Assembly: GCA_958295785.1 (NCBI GenBank)
Contig: OY282377.1
Span: 1,254,394-1,318,393, forward strand
From: an uncultured Latescibacterota bacterium
GTDB taxonomy: Bacteria; Latescibacterota; UBA2968
Direction: 5' to 3'
DNA length: 64,000 nucleotides
Under the pieces are notes generated by a model. That model did no database searches, was not told where the DNA came from, and worked only from the letters and a program-made list of their open reading frames with translations. Position numbers and translations under genes: made by a program. Shown here piece after piece: positions 31,485 to 40,099 of this stretch (position 1 is the first letter of the stretch; each line of letters opens with the position of its first letter).

Positions 31485-32303
31485 TCAAATCGTCAGCGTC
31501 ACATAATCCTTTTTTACTATCTCTTTTTCGTAGGTATAGGACTGCGTCTCGAGAAGTTCTCGCGTCTCGGGCGAAAGTCGCGCCAGCACAGAATCGGGAA
31601 ATTCGTGGAGTTGGCGATGATACTGCGGGCGGTACCGCAAAATCAAAAATCGCCGATCCCGATCTTTGGGTTGCCACGCCAGTGCCCCGTGCGTCATCAA
31701 CTCGGTCATCACGACAATATCGCCCGCCTTTGCCGTCACATTCGTCACGCCCAGGGGCACATCTCTTTCAAGCCAGCCATCGTTGAACACATCTGAAGGC
31801 CGCTTAAAATCGCTCTTGTGCGACCCCGGTAGCAACAGCAACCCGCCATCTCCGGGCAATACGTCTGTCAGATAAACAAACACCACCAGATCATCGCAAT
31901 AAATTTTCCCGTCATCACAGCTATACCGGCAACTATACGGCCCAAAATTCTCGCGCGAACAATGCAAGCGATGCGCCGGGTCTTTGACCGTGTTGATCCG
32001 CACATCGCCGCTGTTGAGGCGCGGGCGTCGCCCCGATACCTCCAACACAATGGGCCAAAATGAACGGTGAAAGGTCAACGCCTCCAATGCCTTGTCAAAC
32101 GCAAAGGCGTATTTGTAGTGCGACCGATTTTTGTCAAAGTGCGACATCGAACGCCCAAATGCTTCGGACAATTCGTCTTGCGCGGCGTTCACATACCGAT
32201 CCACGGCCTCTTGCGCGGCTTTCAACTCTGCGCGACTCAGTGCTTGTTCCAGGTGCAAATACCCCATCACATCGAACAAATATCGTTGTGCATCTGTCAT
32301 CAT
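31485..32303 (-). CDS. Phytanoyl-CoA dioxygenase (PhyH) family protein
   Basis: A 272-residue Fe(II)/2-oxoglutarate oxygenase fold. The double-stranded beta-helix core is visible as LVVFVYLTDVLPGDGGLLLL, then PGSHKSDF, and the distal His in VMTELMTHGALAW, followed by an Arg-containing FLILRYRPQY for 2-oxoglutarate. The proximal metal site reads LHCSREN instead of the usual HxD, so the carboxylate ligand is not obvious. GGAGG precedes two tandem ATGs (32303, 32300). It is a single-gene unit. Substrate unknown. Confidence 0.8.
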   Translation of the reverse strand: MMTDAQRYLFDVMGYLHLEQALSRAELKAAQEAVDRYVNAAQDELSEAFGRSMSHFDKNRSHYKYAFAFDKALEALTFHRSFWPIVLEVSGRRPRLNSGDVRINTVKDPAHRLHCSRENFGPYSCRYSCDDGKIYCDDLVVFVYLTDVLPGDGGLLLLPGSHKSDFKRPSDVFNDGWLERDVPLGVTNVTAKAGDIVVMTELMTHGALAWQPKDRDRRFLILRYRPQYHRQLHEFPDSVLARLSPETRELLETQSYTYEKEIVKKDYVTLTI

Positions 32304-32364
32304 AGTGCCTCCAAAGAAGTAAGAAGTAAGGCATGTGCTGAAGCGGTGTTATTCAGTCGATGCC

Positions 32365-32695
32365 TTCGGCGACCTACTTTTTTTCACCAGCAAAAAAAAG
32401 TAGGCGAGCGGGGTACAACTGCCCCAGCAGTTCAAAAATGCCGCTCTCATGCGCCGAGGGGCTGGCACAGCGCAAACCGCTTCGTTGCACACACGACATG
32501 CGTTGGCCTGCGAAGGAGGTTGCAAGAGGGAGGTTGGTTGCGAGACGGCCTTGCACGCTGTGCGTGATGGCTTTATCGGAGGGTCTTTTGGGATGGCCTG
32601 GTTGCAATGGCTTCTCTGAATGCCTGGGCAACGTCAAGGGAATCATTTGCAGGTAGCATATCGCATCAGGTCAACAGAAAATCAATTTAGTATTA
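32365..32695 (+). mobile_element. MITE-like element, copy C (5'-truncated)
   Basis: Matches copies A and B from the CTACTTTTTTT hairpin to the end (ATCAATTTAGTATTA), but the first 160 bases are missing. About 29 bases containing GGGGTACAACTG have been inserted just after the hairpin, so another repeat family is nested in this copy. The rest of the 32304-32795 gap holds GC-rich hairpin repeats (32740-32775) and no gene. Confidence 0.65.
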
Positions 32696-32795
32696 TTCAG
32701 TAGATAAAAGGCCGCCCAACCCCTCCCCCGTCTTGTATCTTGCCTTTTCGGGCGGGCACGGGGGCACCGCCCCTACGTTTCTATCCTCGCGCCGT

Positions 32796-34829
32796 TCATC
32801 CCCGTTCATCCCCGTTTATCTGTGGTTGCTTTCGCCGCCAAATTGCCAAAATCGGCAAGCTGTCCTGTATTTTGATGCGTGCATTGCAAGGTGCTGTTTC
32901 GGCTTCTCCCGTGCCGATGTGATAGACGCGAACCGCATTGCTGCCGGGTGATAGTTCAAGGGTACTGAGATCGAGCGTGTCTTTGTCTGGCAGCACAAGC
33001 GCGAGGGTGCGATGGGCATTGTTGAGGGATAGGATGCGGTTGTTTTCCCGAATGTGTTCTGCGGGATCTGTAAAGATCGCGGGGTGAACCGGACTCATGA
33101 GAAGCGTGTTTAGGCAGCGCAAGGTGTGAAAAGGGGCGCGTGGATTGCAAAGCGAGTTGAGCAACCCGTGTGCGGCATCCATTGTGCGGTCAAAGTCGAT
33201 GAGTGGCTCGACAAAAAGGCGCGAGCCCGACAGTTGGGCGATGGCAAATACGGCTTCGGCAATTCGGCGGGCATTGGCGCAATCGCTCTGCGCGTCCAAC
33301 ACAAGCGACAGATCGATGTGACCGATATTCGAGTATGCGCGCAGGGCTTGGACGCATGTCCACGGCGATGCGTTGGCGGGCATGCGGCAGAGCACGCGCT
33401 GAAGGTGAACATCGGCACTTTGAAGGGTCGCATTGAGACCTTCGAGTTCGTCGAGGTGATAACCCATTCGGGTTCGCAAGTGTTGTTTGCCATCCACGCG
33501 CTCGTCTGCGATGATGGGACAAAGCGAGAGTTCCGCGCGTCCCGCACAGGCGTTGAGCACCGCGCAAATATCGCCTGATGGCAAGACACGCCCCGGAAGT
33601 TGGATTTCCCAGTGTTGCACCAACTCGCGGTTGGCTTTGATGAGGTCGGGCAATGACGCGATGTGCGGTTCGAGAAATGTGGCAATGGGCACGACCCCTT
33701 CGGCGCGCAGCATTTCCAAGCGCGCACGCTGCAAGGGATCGCATACGTCGCGCCAGGGAAAACGCACGAAGTTGACGCCGAGTTCTGTGCAGGCCAAGAA
33801 ATGCAGGTCATTACGCACTTTTTGACGCACAGCCGAGGGATAGGCGATGGGAATTTCTACAATGGGCGCGATGGGATGGTGAAGCGTGAGTCCTATCCGA
33901 GAACACAGGCTGGCCGATGTGCAGGTGATGAGGCGTTCGCGGGCGGGGCGTTCTGTCTCGCCCCGCGTGCGGACAAAGTGGACATCGGCGCGGTCCGAGA
34001 ATACGCGAAGGAGGTAAAACCCCAACTTGCCCGCGTCATCTCGCCCCTGTTCGGGCGGCGGCGCGCTCGCGTATAAATGACCGAATCCCGGGCGCGTGAA
34101 CGACACAGAAGGCGCGATAAAATAGCGCGTGTTGCCGATCTGATCGTAAAAAGGATGGTGAACATGCGCCGCAAAGAGCAGTTCGACATTGTATTTTTCA
34201 ATCGATGCGATCAGGCGGTCTCGCGCAGGCGGGTTGATTGTATCGTAGTGTCCCAACCCCGGCTCATTTTTGTCCCACAAATAGAGGGGCAAATGAAAAA
34301 AGAGAAACAAACGCTGGTGTTTATGCCGCGCCAACTCGGATTCAAACCACCGCCATTGCTCGTCCGCTTCGGCCATTTTTGAATTGAAAATCTGCGAATT
34401 GAGCACGATAAAATGGCAATCGCCCCGATCAAAACCATACCATGCCGGTCCGAAAAATTCATTGAAAAGCGCGTGCGATTCTACGATTGCTTTGCGGGTG
34501 GGCATCGTGGGATCCGGCTTGTCGCCCACATCGTGATTGCCGGCAACATGGTGCGGATCAATCTCGTAGGCGTGCAACTGATCGCGTGCCTCTGCCATCG
34601 CGCGGTTGAAATCCGGCGTTTCGGGATATTCTTGGACGAGGTCGCCCATGTGAATGACAAAATCGGCCCGAACAGCCGCGACCTGTTGCAACGCGACAGC
34701 GATGCGCCGAGTCTGCTTGCGGCGGGATTCAAACTCGAGCGTGCGTTCACCAACGTCAAGCATGTAGTGCGTATCCGCGATCACAACGCATTCAAATCGC
34801 GCTGGCGGAAGGTGGGTTTTGTCGAGCAT
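32796..34829 (-). CDS. Calcineurin-like metallophosphoesterase, two-domain
   Basis: A 677-residue protein. The N-terminal 260 residues are a metallophosphoesterase with all metal motifs: ADTHY, HMGDLVQEY, AGNHDVG, FFHLPLY and AAHVHHPF. About 300-600 is a second domain, possibly TIM-barrel-like (CTELGVNFVRFPWRDV; LRAEGVVPIATFLEPHIASL). The end is a beta-rich segment. The ATG at 34829 is chosen because the family N-terminus fits; the frame continues 62 codons upstream into low-quality sequence. Probable phosphodiesterase; substrate unknown. It is downstream of IS110 and transcribed in the same direction. Confidence 0.8.
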   Translation of the reverse strand: MLDKTHLPPARFECVVIADTHYMLDVGERTLEFESRRKQTRRIAVALQQVAAVRADFVIHMGDLVQEYPETPDFNRAMAEARDQLHAYEIDPHHVAGNHDVGDKPDPTMPTRKAIVESHALFNEFFGPAWYGFDRGDCHFIVLNSQIFNSKMAEADEQWRWFESELARHKHQRLFLFFHLPLYLWDKNEPGLGHYDTINPPARDRLIASIEKYNVELLFAAHVHHPFYDQIGNTRYFIAPSVSFTRPGFGHLYASAPPPEQGRDDAGKLGFYLLRVFSDRADVHFVRTRGETERPARERLITCTSASLCSRIGLTLHHPIAPIVEIPIAYPSAVRQKVRNDLHFLACTELGVNFVRFPWRDVCDPLQRARLEMLRAEGVVPIATFLEPHIASLPDLIKANRELVQHWEIQLPGRVLPSGDICAVLNACAGRAELSLCPIIADERVDGKQHLRTRMGYHLDELEGLNATLQSADVHLQRVLCRMPANASPWTCVQALRAYSNIGHIDLSLVLDAQSDCANARRIAEAVFAIAQLSGSRLFVEPLIDFDRTMDAAHGLLNSLCNPRAPFHTLRCLNTLLMSPVHPAIFTDPAEHIRENNRILSLNNAHRTLALVLPDKDTLDLSTLELSPGSNAVRVYHIGTGEAETAPCNARIKIQDSLPILAIWRRKQPQINGDERG

Positions 34830-34892
34830 GAGACAGAAGTTGGGGGAACGAAAAATCAGCGGGTATAAGGACAAGCACGGGGGACGGTCCTT

Positions 34893-34970
34893 AAAGGCTG
34901 TCTTAAAATTATCGGGCCCTACCCCCCTCTCCGCTCGTTGTAGGCTGCGCCTGTGCCTACGAGGAAGGGG
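34893..34970. repeat. Short repeats between IS110 and the phosphoesterase
   Basis: Contains GGCTGTCTTAAAATTATCGG (compare 14764) followed by a palindromic GTAGGC...GCCTAC module (34940-34962) like that inside the MITE-like elements and near 51070. Confidence 0.5.
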
Positions 34971-35011
34971 GAATCGAGACCTTCCCACAAGAAAAGATAC
35001 TCTCTTAAAGG

Positions 35012-36019
35012 TCAAGGGGTTTGAGAGGTGATGCGATAGAATTTTTCGCCCTCAAAATCTTGGTCGTGCCGCAACATCCCCCAGATCGAATGGAGCAACT
35101 TTCGCATCACGGCAACGATGGCTTGTAAGGGCTTTTTGCCTCTGGCAATGAGTTTGTCATAGAAGGCTTTGACATGGACTTCATGCCTGCAGGCCACCCA
35201 CGCAGGCATATAGAGGGCATGTCGGAGGTACTTATTCCCGGTTTTTGAGATGCGTCTGGGCGGATTTGCTGTGCCCGATTGTTTCGGTTTCGGGTCAAGC
35301 CCTGCGTGTGCGACCCATTGGGACGGTTTCATATCTTGTGGCAGGAGTGCCAGTTCGGCCAAGATCCGCAAGGCACTGGTTTGTGCGATACCCCGGACAG
35401 AGCAGAGGCGTTGATAAGCGCGCTTGAGGGTCAAGTCCTGCTCGACCAAGTCAAGGGCTTGGGCTTGCAGGTACTGGATTCGGCGTTTGAGGTGTCGAAT
35501 ATGCACCTGAATATCGCGTGCGATGAGGTGTGTGCTGCGGATGTGGTAGCCCTGTGCGTGGGCTCGGTTGCGCTCGCGGATGATCGCTTGTTTGAGTTGC
35601 TCCATCCGGCGTGTCAGGGCTTGCAGTTGCAGGACATGCTCGCTCGGGGGTTGCCAAGCCACAAAGGGCATGCGCTGGGCATAATCGAGGATCAACAACG
35701 CATCCATCGCGTCTGTCTTCGCCCGTTGCATGCGGGCTTGCGCGTAATTGTGCATCGCTTTGGGATTGACGACCATGACGTGCGTGCGGCGATGATGATG
35801 CAAGGCCAAAGCCACCTCCAGGCTGTAAAGCCCGGTGGCTTCAAGGCAGACACAGACCGTCCGTCCGCCCTTGGTGAGCCACTTCAGCAAACGCTTGTGT
35901 GCCTCGGGATCGTTGTCAAAGGTCGCTTGCTTGACGGCTTGCCCAGCGCTTGACAGGGCAACGCGCAACGCACGGGCACTGACATCAATGCCTGCAAAAG
36001 AGGGGTGGGATTTCGACAT
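35012..36019 (-). mobile_element. IS110-family transposase (DEDD)
   Basis: A 335-residue DEDD recombinase of the IS110 family. The N-terminal RuvC-like domain has D12 (GIDVS), E60 (CLEATG), D103 and D106 (KTDAMDAL). The C-terminal transposase_20 domain has HAGLDPKPKQSG with a candidate catalytic Ser and RRISKTGNKYLRHALY. The open frame is intact, so the element may be active. IS110 elements lack inverted repeats and use a structured non-coding RNA from the element end, so the exact ends cannot be set by eye. The probable non-coding end is 36020 to about 36250. Confidence 0.93.
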
Positions 36020-36250
36020 CGCGGCCTCCTGTGATGAGGGGGTTCTAAGGGATACGGGCTTCGCTCGAGTCCCGACCTTTTCACGCCAAGCCTACCGACC
36101 TTGTCTATGCAGCCTCAATGGACTTAGATACTCTTCGGTATCGACCCGGCGGTCGGGGGGCCTATCTTTTCTACAAGGTCATCGCCTTCAAGGAGGATCG
36201 GCCTTCCCCGAGCCGGGCATTAAGATGCCTTGTCTCGATACGACGGTGCA
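36020..36250 (-). ncRNA. Candidate IS110 bridge RNA region
   Basis: About 230 bases upstream of the transposase with no open frame on the minus strand but several local helices: GATAC/GTATC around CGAAGA (about 36128-36143), CGACC/GGTCG around GCCG just beyond it, and a CCCGGC...GGGG stem near 36215. In IS621 and relatives the equivalent region encodes the bridge RNA that pairs with donor and target. The assignment rests on position and local pairing only. The rest of the gap to 36376 holds a GC-rich hairpin repeat. Confidence 0.4.
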
Positions 36251-36376
36251 ACACCTAATTAACCCTTTCTCGCAAGATACAAGGGAGGGGCCGGGGGAGG
36301 GGTCATATTTGGGGACGGGTTGGTTTTCACTGACGGGGCACAGGGGCCGCGCCCCTCCATTCCCTTCCCACGCATC

Positions 36377-36802
36377 TCAATCCCGATCCGCCTTCCACTC
36401 CGCGATTTTTTCCTCGGTTTTGCGGCGCAATTCCCTGCCCTTGTCCGGGGTAGGGTCTTTGACCACGCCGTAAATCTGGCGGCCTTCGTGATCTTCGGGC
36501 AAATATTCCGTAATGGGCATGCCTTCGGGGGTGACAAAGAGCAAGCAGTGGCAGTATTTGAAAATTTTCATTTCGTCACAGGCGCAAACCCATTCGCGGC
36601 TGCGCTCGAGCTCGGCCTTTTTGTCCGGATAAAAATTGCAGGGACAAAGCGGGCGGCCCACTTCATCGATGTGCTGTGCAAGCCCATTGATGACCGTGTC
36701 GGCGATCTCTCGGGTCGGATGCGGCGATGTCCCGGTTTTTTCCCAGTACTTTTCCGTATAAATCTGCATCCTCTTGAGGCTTTTTTCTGTGGGTTCTGAC
36801 AT
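36377..36802 (-). CDS. Ferredoxin-thioredoxin reductase catalytic-domain protein
   Basis: A 141-residue protein with the six-cysteine FTR catalytic signature CPC-X17-CAC-X8-CHC (C53, C55, C73, C75, C84, C86). In FTR, four of these hold a 4Fe-4S cluster and two form the redox-active disulphide. No ferredoxin or thioredoxin gene is adjacent. GGAGG lies 5 bases before the ATG at 36802; an in-frame extension to 37039 is rejected. It probably reduces a disulphide partner using low-potential electrons. The C-terminal 50 residues are charged and helical. Confidence 0.85.
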   Translation of the reverse strand: MSEPTEKSLKRMQIYTEKYWEKTGTSPHPTREIADTVINGLAQHIDEVGRPLCPCNFYPDKKAELERSREWVCACDEMKIFKYCHCLLFVTPEGMPITEYLPEDHEGRQIYGVVKDPTPDKGRELRRKTEEKIAEWKADRD

Positions 36803-37029
36803 GGATTCCTCCAGTAGTAAGTTGTTAAAAGCGAAAATACGCGAAAAACACAGACGCAACCGCTGAAAGCCGAACTCCTGCCAAGTGGCCGCGCTGTCCC
36901 CGTTGAAGCCCACCTTCCGCACAGGATCCTGGCTACTGGTGCCGAAAGCCCACGGGTCGGATGCGGCGGATGTCCCGTCGATGTCCACATTCCAGTCGGC
37001 ATAGATGCTAGAGCATCTCTCTGCGATGT

Positions 37030-37464
37030 TCAGACCCATTTTTCGCCGTCGTAAATCAACGTGCCCTTTTCGTAAATCGCCCCTGTTTTTTCGTCCAACT
37101 CGTATTTCATCAACTGCCCCATGGACAGGTGGTTAAACACCTCTTTGGGGTCGCCGTATTTTTCCAACAATTTTTCAATTGGGCCTTCAAACTGATAGGT
37201 TCGGCGTTTGGGCCGTTCGCGCGCCCTGCGCTCGGTTTCTTCCTTGCTCAAAATGGGCAACCGCTCGGCCGCAGGGCCCAAGCGACTGGCGTATTCCTGT
37301 TGCCTGCGGTACTTATCGTGCCGTTTTTCGACCTCGTCTTTGGCTTCCTCCTGCTCTTTGACATTGAGCAGGTCTTCTGCCCGTTCCGCCCACTTTTCCC
37401 GTTCGCGCTCGCGCACGTCATCGCGGCCCACTTTCCGCATAATATCGCGCAGTGAATCACTCAT
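37030..37464 (-). CDS. Hypothetical charged protein
   Basis: A 144-residue, highly charged helical protein: DDVREREREKWAERAEDLLN, then KRHDKYRRQQEYASRLGPAA. The C-terminal half is better ordered (FEGPIEKLLEKYGDPKEVFN and a final IYDGEKWV). I do not recognise the family. A good GGAGG precedes the ATG. It lies upstream of the FTR-like gene with a gap of about 230 bases, so co-transcription is uncertain. Confidence 0.6.
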   Translation of the reverse strand: MSDSLRDIMRKVGRDDVREREREKWAERAEDLLNVKEQEEAKDEVEKRHDKYRRQQEYASRLGPAAERLPILSKEETERRARERPKRRTYQFEGPIEKLLEKYGDPKEVFNHLSMGQLMKYELDEKTGAIYEKGTLIYDGEKWV

Positions 37465-37639
37465 CTTTCAAATCCTCCAAGGCCAGAAAAATTTGAGTTG
37501 TAAGACCAAGAGGGTAAAAAAATAACGCGCCCGATGCTGTTTGTCAAAAGGTAATTCCCTTTTGACAGAGTTGACGCAGGCCGTTTTTCCAATTACTTTA
37601 AGCCCTATCAATATGCCCACCCCATGCGAAAGGAAATAT

Positions 37640-38425
37640 ATGTCCAATTTTGAACGGCTCGTCGATCTCATGGCGCGTTTGAGATCGCCATCGGGTTGCC
37701 CGTGGGACAAAGAACAAACGCCGCAAAGCCTAAAACCCTATTTGGTCGAAGAAGTGTATGAAGTCCTCGAAGCCATTGACCGCAATGACGATAGCGAAAT
37801 CGTAGAGGAACTGGGCGACGTGTTGTTGCAAATCGTCTTTCACGCGCAAATTGCTCGCGAAGAAAACCGATTTACCATAGACGACGTGGCCGCCGCGATT
37901 GCCGACAAACTCGTTCGCCGCCATCCCCATGTGTTTGGCGATGCAAAAGCCGATACACCCGACGAAGTACTCAAAAACTGGGAAACCATCAAAGCCGGGG
38001 AAAAACCCGACAAAAGGGCGTCTTTGCTCGACGGCGTGCCGCGCCATCTGCCCGCGCTGTTGCGGGCGCGCAATCTTCAGGAGAGAGTTGCGCGGGTGGG
38101 ATTTGAGTGGGACCACATTTCGGATGTGGTTCAAAAAGTGCGGGAAGAAACAGAAGAGTTGATGCAAGCGCGAGAACTGGGCACGCAGGAACAGATTTTG
38201 GAAGAATTTGGGGACTTGCTATTTGCCTTGGCGAATCTCGCGCGATTTCTCCAAATATGCCCGGAAGATGCCCTCACGCAGACGAACAGAAAATTTCAAA
38301 CGCGCTTTCGGTACATCGAAACCGAACTGGGCAAACAGGGCAAAACGCCGGACGGAGCCACCCTCGAGGAAATGGACATTCTGTGGGAAGCGGCAAAACA
38401 GGCAGATCAGCCGCAAAAATCGTAG
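37640..38425 (+). CDS. mazG: Nucleoside triphosphate pyrophosphohydrolase MazG
   Basis: A 261-residue enzyme with two MazG modules that hydrolyses (d)NTPs to monophosphate and pyrophosphate. The first has the EExxE and ExxD metal motifs (VEEVYEVLEAIDRND, VEELGDVLLQIVFHA) and the usual start RLRSPSGCPWDKEQT. The second has VREETEELMQA and LEEFGDLLFALANL. AAAGGA precedes the ATG at 37640. It overlaps the converging gene by 19 bases. Confidence 0.95.
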   Translation: MSNFERLVDLMARLRSPSGCPWDKEQTPQSLKPYLVEEVYEVLEAIDRNDDSEIVEELGDVLLQIVFHAQIAREENRFTIDDVAAAIADKLVRRHPHVFGDAKADTPDEVLKNWETIKAGEKPDKRASLLDGVPRHLPALLRARNLQERVARVGFEWDHISDVVQKVREETEELMQARELGTQEQILEEFGDLLFALANLARFLQICPEDALTQTNRKFQTRFRYIETELGKQGKTPDGATLEEMDILWEAAKQADQPQKS

Positions 38426-38919
38426 TGTGCAGACAGGGCCAAAACCGGGATGGGCGAGGCTTCCCAATCGTCAACCCAACAAATAATGCTGTCGCAGGTC
38501 GTGCAATCGAATTTTTCGCGCTCGAAATCGCTGCTTCGCAACACGGCGTGCGCTCGGATGGGAAGTTCATCGCGCGACAGGACATAGTGGGGAAATGCCT
38601 CTTGGGATTTGAGCACCTCAAATCCCAACTTTTCGTAAATCCGGATGAACAACTCCCGGACATTGGTGACATTTCGCACAGCCGGATAGGTCAAAAGCGG
38701 CTCCGGATTGCTATTGCCCAATTGTTTGCCAATGACGTCGAGCGCGCTTTGGGGAATCGCAATCGCTTTTGCATTTTCGCGTTCCATTTCTGATTCGATC
38801 CGCTTCAGGGCCAATTCCGCGGCCTCTTTGGAATCGCTGATGGATTTGCGAACGCGCTTGCCATCTTTATCGTAATAACCGATCCACCATTTTTTTCCTC
38901 GCTGATAAAGCCAGGCCAT
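38407..38919 (-). CDS. Integrase-arm-like domain fused to a nuclease-like domain
   Basis: A 170-residue protein. The first 55 residues resemble the AP2-like arm-binding domain of tyrosine recombinases (MAWLYQRGKKWWIGYYDKDG, then ISDSKEAAELALKRIESEME). No recombinase catalytic domain follows. Instead residues about 95-165 have a pattern like small PD-(D/E)XK-type predicted nucleases: AHAVLRSSDFER, CDSIICWVDDW, PIPVLALS. GGAG lies before the ATG at 38919, so I reject a GTG six codons earlier. Function is unknown; DNA binding is likely. Confidence 0.5.
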   Translation of the reverse strand: MAWLYQRGKKWWIGYYDKDGKRVRKSISDSKEAAELALKRIESEMERENAKAIAIPQSALDVIGKQLGNSNPEPLLTYPAVRNVTNVRELFIRIYEKLGFEVLKSQEAFPHYVLSRDELPIRAHAVLRSSDFEREKFDCTTCDSIICWVDDWEASPIPVLALSAHYDFCG

Positions 38920-39014
38920 GGATGACGCTCCTGCCACAAAACCCGATGTGTCTTACAGTGACTGCATGAGCCACAAATTGTCCTTCAAATAATAATCTGA
39001 GCCACACTTTTAGG

Positions 39015-39048
39015 CAATAAAAAAGGCGGGCGCGAGAGCCTGCCTTTT
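39015..39048 (-). terminator. Terminator of the 41292-39149 operon
   Basis: AAAAGGCGGGC and GCCTGCCTTTT pair around GCGAGA. On the minus strand the stem is followed by TTTTTTATT. Confidence 0.75.
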
Positions 39049-39148
39049 GGTTTTGCAAATGAACGTGCCATTCATTGTTGCGGAGAGGGGCCGGGGGAGG
39101 GGTCATATTTTCGTCTTAAAACAACTTCTGATGATTCGCCAATTCGCT

Positions 39149-40099
39149 TCACCGAAGTTTTCCCCACGCGGTTGCTGCTGCGTGGATATCTTGAATTGCC
39201 AGGCCACTGAAATACGCGATGCCCCCCTGCCCGCGCAGGTGTTCCAACTGTCCCAATGCCGCGTGCCCGATAGTCGAGATCTGACCCGCTGAATTTTTTG
39301 CCCAACGGGGCGTCTCATCCATATCGCGCAATGCGAGAAATTCGCCCGACAAGCGCACTTGCTCTGCGTGATCTGCCACCACAAAGCGCCGCTTTAACAA
39401 TTCCGGTTGCAATTGTGTTGAGCGTCTATCGCCTCCTATCACGGAGATATGCACATGGTCTTCTGCATTGTTCAAGATGGGTTCGGGCGTTGGCACGCAG
39501 GTAAAAATGGCGTCTGCCCCATCAATACAGGTTGCGATGTCTTCAACCATATCCAAGCCGCACTGAATATCCGGCGCGACCGATGTTGCAAATGCAGCGC
39601 GTTTTTCGGGCGTTCTGCTCGTCGCGCGCATGCGTTTTGGCCCGAGTGCCACGTCAATGCACCGGGCCAATGCCTGTGCAACGCGCCCGGTGCCCAAAAT
39701 CGCCGCGGTGTGTATCGGCGTTTTTGCCAGATATTTCGCGCCCAACGCGCCCGCTGCGCCCGTTCGCATGTCGGTGATGTGTTCGGCATCTAAGACGATG
39801 CGATCGCGCCCGCGCACATCGGTCAACTCGATCACAGCTATTCTCTCGCCCAACCGTCCGGTATTGACATCCGAGAGCTCTTCAATAACCTTTTGCCCCT
39901 GAAAATTCCATTTCCACCAGCCCGGCATCACCAGACGAAAAACGTCCCGATTTCCCTCGCGCCCCATTTCCTCATTGCGCGGCGGATTGACCATTTTCCC
40001 CAGGCCGTAAAGCCGAAACGCCTCGTCGCAACTGTCCACAAAATCCCGTGCGGTCATCACCGAAGCGATTTCTTCACCTGAAATATGACGGGTGTCCAT
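39149..40099 (-). CDS. Ornithine cyclodeaminase/mu-crystallin family protein
   Basis: A 316-residue NAD(P)-dependent enzyme of the OCD family. The nucleotide-binding glycine motif is AILGTGRVAQALARC, and the family segment TGAAGALGAKYLAKT lies just before it. The N-terminal substrate region is GKMVNPPRNE...RLVMPGWW. Members include ornithine cyclodeaminase, alanine dehydrogenase and imine reductases; the specificity cannot be read here. Its ATG overlaps the stop of the beta-helix gene (ATGA), so the two are translationally coupled. Confidence 0.85.
   Translation of the reverse strand: MDTRHISGEEIASVMTARDFVDSCDEAFRLYGLGKMVNPPRNEEMGREGNRDVFRLVMPGWWKWNFQGQKVIEELSDVNTGRLGERIAVIELTDVRGRDRIVLDAEHITDMRTGAAGALGAKYLAKTPIHTAAILGTGRVAQALARCIDVALGPKRMRATSRTPEKRAAFATSVAPDIQCGLDMVEDIATCIDGADAIFTCVPTPEPILNNAEDHVHISVIGGDRRSTQLQPELLKRRFVVADHAEQVRLSGEFLALRDMDETPRWAKNSAGQISTIGHAALGQLEHLRGQGGIAYFSGLAIQDIHAAATAWGKLR

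Noticed and set aside
38407-38919. Prophage integrase
   Set aside because: Only an arm-binding-like domain is present; no tyrosine recombinase catalytic residues and no phage structural genes lie nearby.
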